From positions 1 to 6,829 of the forward strand of contig CAIYPH010000677.1 of assembly GCA_903928045.1 (NCBI GenBank): DNA of 6,829 bases, written 5' to 3'. Below are positions 5,279-6,829 of this stretch, piece after piece (position 1 is the stretch's first letter; the number at the start of each line of letters is the position of its first letter). This DNA comes from an uncultured Rhodospirillales bacterium. GTDB taxonomy: Bacteria > Pseudomonadota > Alphaproteobacteria > Acetobacterales > Acetobacteraceae. A model generated the notes under the pieces. It was given only the letters and a program-made list of their open reading frames with translations, did no database searches and was not told where the DNA came from. The translations under genes and the position numbers were made by a program.

Positions 5279-6406
5279 ATGGCCGGCCCCCTCGACGGCA
5301 TCAAGGTGATCGAGATCGGCCAGGCGCTGGCCGGCCCGCTCGCCGGTTCCATCCTCGGCGACATGGGCGCCGAGGTGATCAAGATCGAGAAGCCCGATGG
5401 CGGCGACGATGCCCGCCTGTGGGGCCCTCCCTTCATCGAGGGCGACGCGCTGTTCTTCCACGCGCAGAACCGCAACAAGAAGTCGGTCACCATCGACATC
5501 ACCGATGCCGAGGAGGTGGCGCGGCTGAAAACCATGGTCGCGGATGCCGATATCGTCATCCAGAACCTGCGGCCGGGGCTGGTGGAAAAGTTCGGCATCG
5601 CGCCGGGGGACCTGCTCGCCGTCAATCCCCGCCTGATCTACTGCTCCATCTGGGCCTTCGGCTACCAGGGGCCGCTGCGCCTCGCCCCCGGTTTCGACCC
5701 GCTGCTGCAAGCCTATGGCGGGCTGATGACGCTGACCGGCCGCGCCAGCGACCCGCCGACCTTCGCGGGTGCGGCGGTGAACGACAAGACCACGGGCATG
5801 TGGTGCGTCATCGGCGCGCTCGCCGGCCTCCAGCAGCGCCACAGCACCGGCAAGGGCTGCGTGGTGGATACCTCGCTCTTCGAAAGCGCCGTCGCCCTCG
5901 TCGAAGGCTCGGTCAACGGCTACATGCTGAGCGGCAATCTGCCGGTGCGCACCGGCACCGCCTCCAACCTGCTGACGCCCTACCAGACCTTCGAAACCGC
6001 GGACCGGCCGATCTGCATCGCCGCCGGGAATGACCGGCTGTTCGTCAAGCTCGCCAAGGTGATGGGCCATCCCGAATGGTCCACCGACCCCCGCTTCGAG
6101 AACGGCCGCAAGCGGGCTGATAACCGTGCCGCGCTGGTCGCGCTGATGGATGCCGAGCTGTCGCAAAAGCCGCGCGACTATTGGATGGCGCTGATCGAGA
6201 GCGTCGGCGTGCCATGTGCGCCAGTGAACGACATTGGCGAGGTCGCCAACAGCCCGCAGCTCGCCGCGATGGACATGGTGCGTGACCTGCCGGGCACCGA
6301 CCTCAAGATCATCGGCCTGCCGATCTCCTTCGATCGCCAGCGCCCCCACCCGCGCACCGACTCACCGAAGCTCGGCCAGCACAATTCCGAACTAAAACCG
6401 CGTTAA
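5279..6406 (+). CDS. CaiB/BaiF family (class III) CoA-transferase
   Basis: A 375-residue class III CoA-transferase, moving CoA between an acyl-CoA and a free acid through a mixed-anhydride/thioester mechanism. PLDGIKVIEIGQALAGP (4-20) and GDMGAEVIKIEKP (27-39) are the N-terminal fold signatures. NRNKKSVTID (64-73), NLRPG (96-100) and FDPLLQAYGGLM (139-150) follow in family order. Asp169, in VNDKTTGM, sits at the number and context of the catalytic Asp169 of formyl-CoA transferase. The C-terminal VPCAPVNDIGEV segment is also typical. GGAGGG (5265-5270), inside the end of the amidohydrolase gene, is its ribosome binding site. It lies in one operon with the amidohydrolase and the SDR, suggesting that it activates the acid released upstream. 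The annotation does not reveal the acid or CoA donor. Confidence 0.93.
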   Translation: MAGPLDGIKVIEIGQALAGPLAGSILGDMGAEVIKIEKPDGGDDARLWGPPFIEGDALFFHAQNRNKKSVTIDITDAEEVARLKTMVADADIVIQNLRPGLVEKFGIAPGDLLAVNPRLIYCSIWAFGYQGPLRLAPGFDPLLQAYGGLMTLTGRASDPPTFAGAAVNDKTTGMWCVIGALAGLQQRHSTGKGCVVDTSLFESAVALVEGSVNGYMLSGNLPVRTGTASNLLTPYQTFETADRPICIAAGNDRLFVKLAKVMGHPEWSTDPRFENGRKRADNRAALVALMDAELSQKPRDYWMALIESVGVPCAPVNDIGEVANSPQLAAMDMVRDLPGTDLKIIGLPISFDRQRPHPRTDSPKLGQHNSELKPR

Positions 6407-6419
6407 CAGGAGACACGAC

Positions 6420-6829
6420 GTGACCAAGAAAATGCTCGAAGGCAAAGTTGCCCTCGTCACCGGCGCCGGCGGCGGCATTGGCCGCGCCATTGCGTTGGTG
6501 ATGGCCGAAAACGGCGCCCAGGTGGTGGTGAACGACCTCGGCGCCGCGGTGGACGGCAGCGGTAACGATCAGACCAAGGCGCAGCAGGTCGTCGCCGAAA
6601 TCAACAGCAAGCATGGTCAGGGCACCGCGGTCGCCAACGGCGACAGCGTGGCGGACTGGGATGCCGCGCAGCGCATGGTGAAGACCGCCGTCGACAGCTT
6701 CGGCAAGATCGACATCGTGGTGAACAACGCGGGCATCCTGCGTGACACCATCTTCCACCGCATGACCCCCGAAGAGTTCGACGCGGTGGTGAAGGTGCAT
6801 CTCTACGGCGCCTTCTACGTCAGCCGCGC
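6420..6829 (+). CDS. Short-chain dehydrogenase, MFE-2-like hydroxyacyl-CoA type (runs off right edge)
   Basis: NAD(P)-dependent SDR, likely a (3R)-hydroxyacyl-CoA dehydrogenase-like enzyme. 136 codons are visible of about 250-300. The cofactor loop is TGAGGGIG (14-21). NDLG (38-41) followed by a DGSG-containing insertion (45-48), then NGDSVADWDAAQRMV (73-87), NNAG (102-105) and ILRDTIFHRM, match the peroxisomal MFE-2-type SDR group better than FabG. The catalytic Ser-Tyr-Lys lies beyond the window. GTG is chosen as start because AGGAGA (6408-6413) is 6 nt upstream; the ATG four codons later is 18 nt away. It begins 13 bp after the CoA-transferase stop and belongs to the same operon, where it would oxidise the CoA-activated intermediate. 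Confidence 0.9.
   Translation, partial: MTKKMLEGKVALVTGAGGGIGRAIALVMAENGAQVVVNDLGAAVDGSGNDQTKAQQVVAEINSKHGQGTAVANGDSVADWDAAQRMVKTAVDSFGKIDIVVNNAGILRDTIFHRMTPEEFDAVVKVHLYGAFYVSR

Noticed and set aside
3859..5625. 588-codon open frame on the minus strand
   Set aside because: It is antisense to toxin, amidohydrolase and CoA-transferase genes, which all show complete family motifs; its translation is low-complexity, rich in Gly, Ala, Asp and Val, as expected for a shadow frame.
5090..6349. 419-codon open frame on the minus strand
   Set aside because: It is antisense to the amidohydrolase end and the CoA-transferase, with no recognisable domain and an Arg/His/Gly-rich translation.

Overview
This is a GC-rich window with the look of an alphaproteobacterium. 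It combines a four-subunit-type sarcosine oxidase beta subunit, a CaiB/BaiF CoA-transferase beside an amidohydrolase, and a HigB/HigA pair. The GC-rich third codon positions also create long false open frames opposite most genes. I cannot name the species from the sequence; Hyphomicrobiales or Rhodospirillales would fit.

Layout. Bases 1-757 (minus) hold the N-terminal 252 codons of soxB, which runs off the left edge. Divergent from it is a small single-domain cupin (857-1270, plus). A carboxymuconolactone decarboxylase/AhpD-like protein (1296-1847, minus) converges on the cupin. Divergent from that are a thiol-dioxygenase-like cupin (1974-2510, plus) and an alpha/beta hydrolase (2594-3463, plus). 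Then comes a toxin-antitoxin module whose genes point away from each other: HigA-type antitoxin (3460-3777, minus) and HigB-type toxin (3871-4146, plus). The right part is a tight plus-strand operon: TIM-barrel amidohydrolase (4228-5274), CaiB/BaiF CoA-transferase (5279-6406) and a short-chain dehydrogenase of the MFE-2-like type (6420 to the right edge, incomplete).

How the genes may work together. Without the toxin-antitoxin pair, the window reads as a catabolic island: two different metal cupins, a CMD protein, an alpha/beta hydrolase, an amidohydrolase that may act as a lactonase or decarboxylase, a CoA-transferase to activate an acid, and a hydroxyacyl-CoA-dehydrogenase-like SDR to start beta-oxidation. 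The substrate is not evident. The nearby sarcosine oxidase gene suggests an N-methylated amine, but could simply be a neighbour.

Regulation. All three divergent gene pairs are separated by short gaps (93-126 bp), each with a clear dyad. The soxB/cupin gap has a 9-bp palindrome over a plausible soxB -35 box. The CMD/thiol-dioxygenase gap and the antitoxin/toxin gap each contain TGTCAA...TTGACA, which is both an inverted repeat and two back-to-back -35-like boxes. The most unusual features are the divergent HigA/HigB arrangement and the prediction that the toxin mRNA starts exactly at its ATG. No RNA genes, CRISPR arrays, insertion sequences or phage genes were seen.
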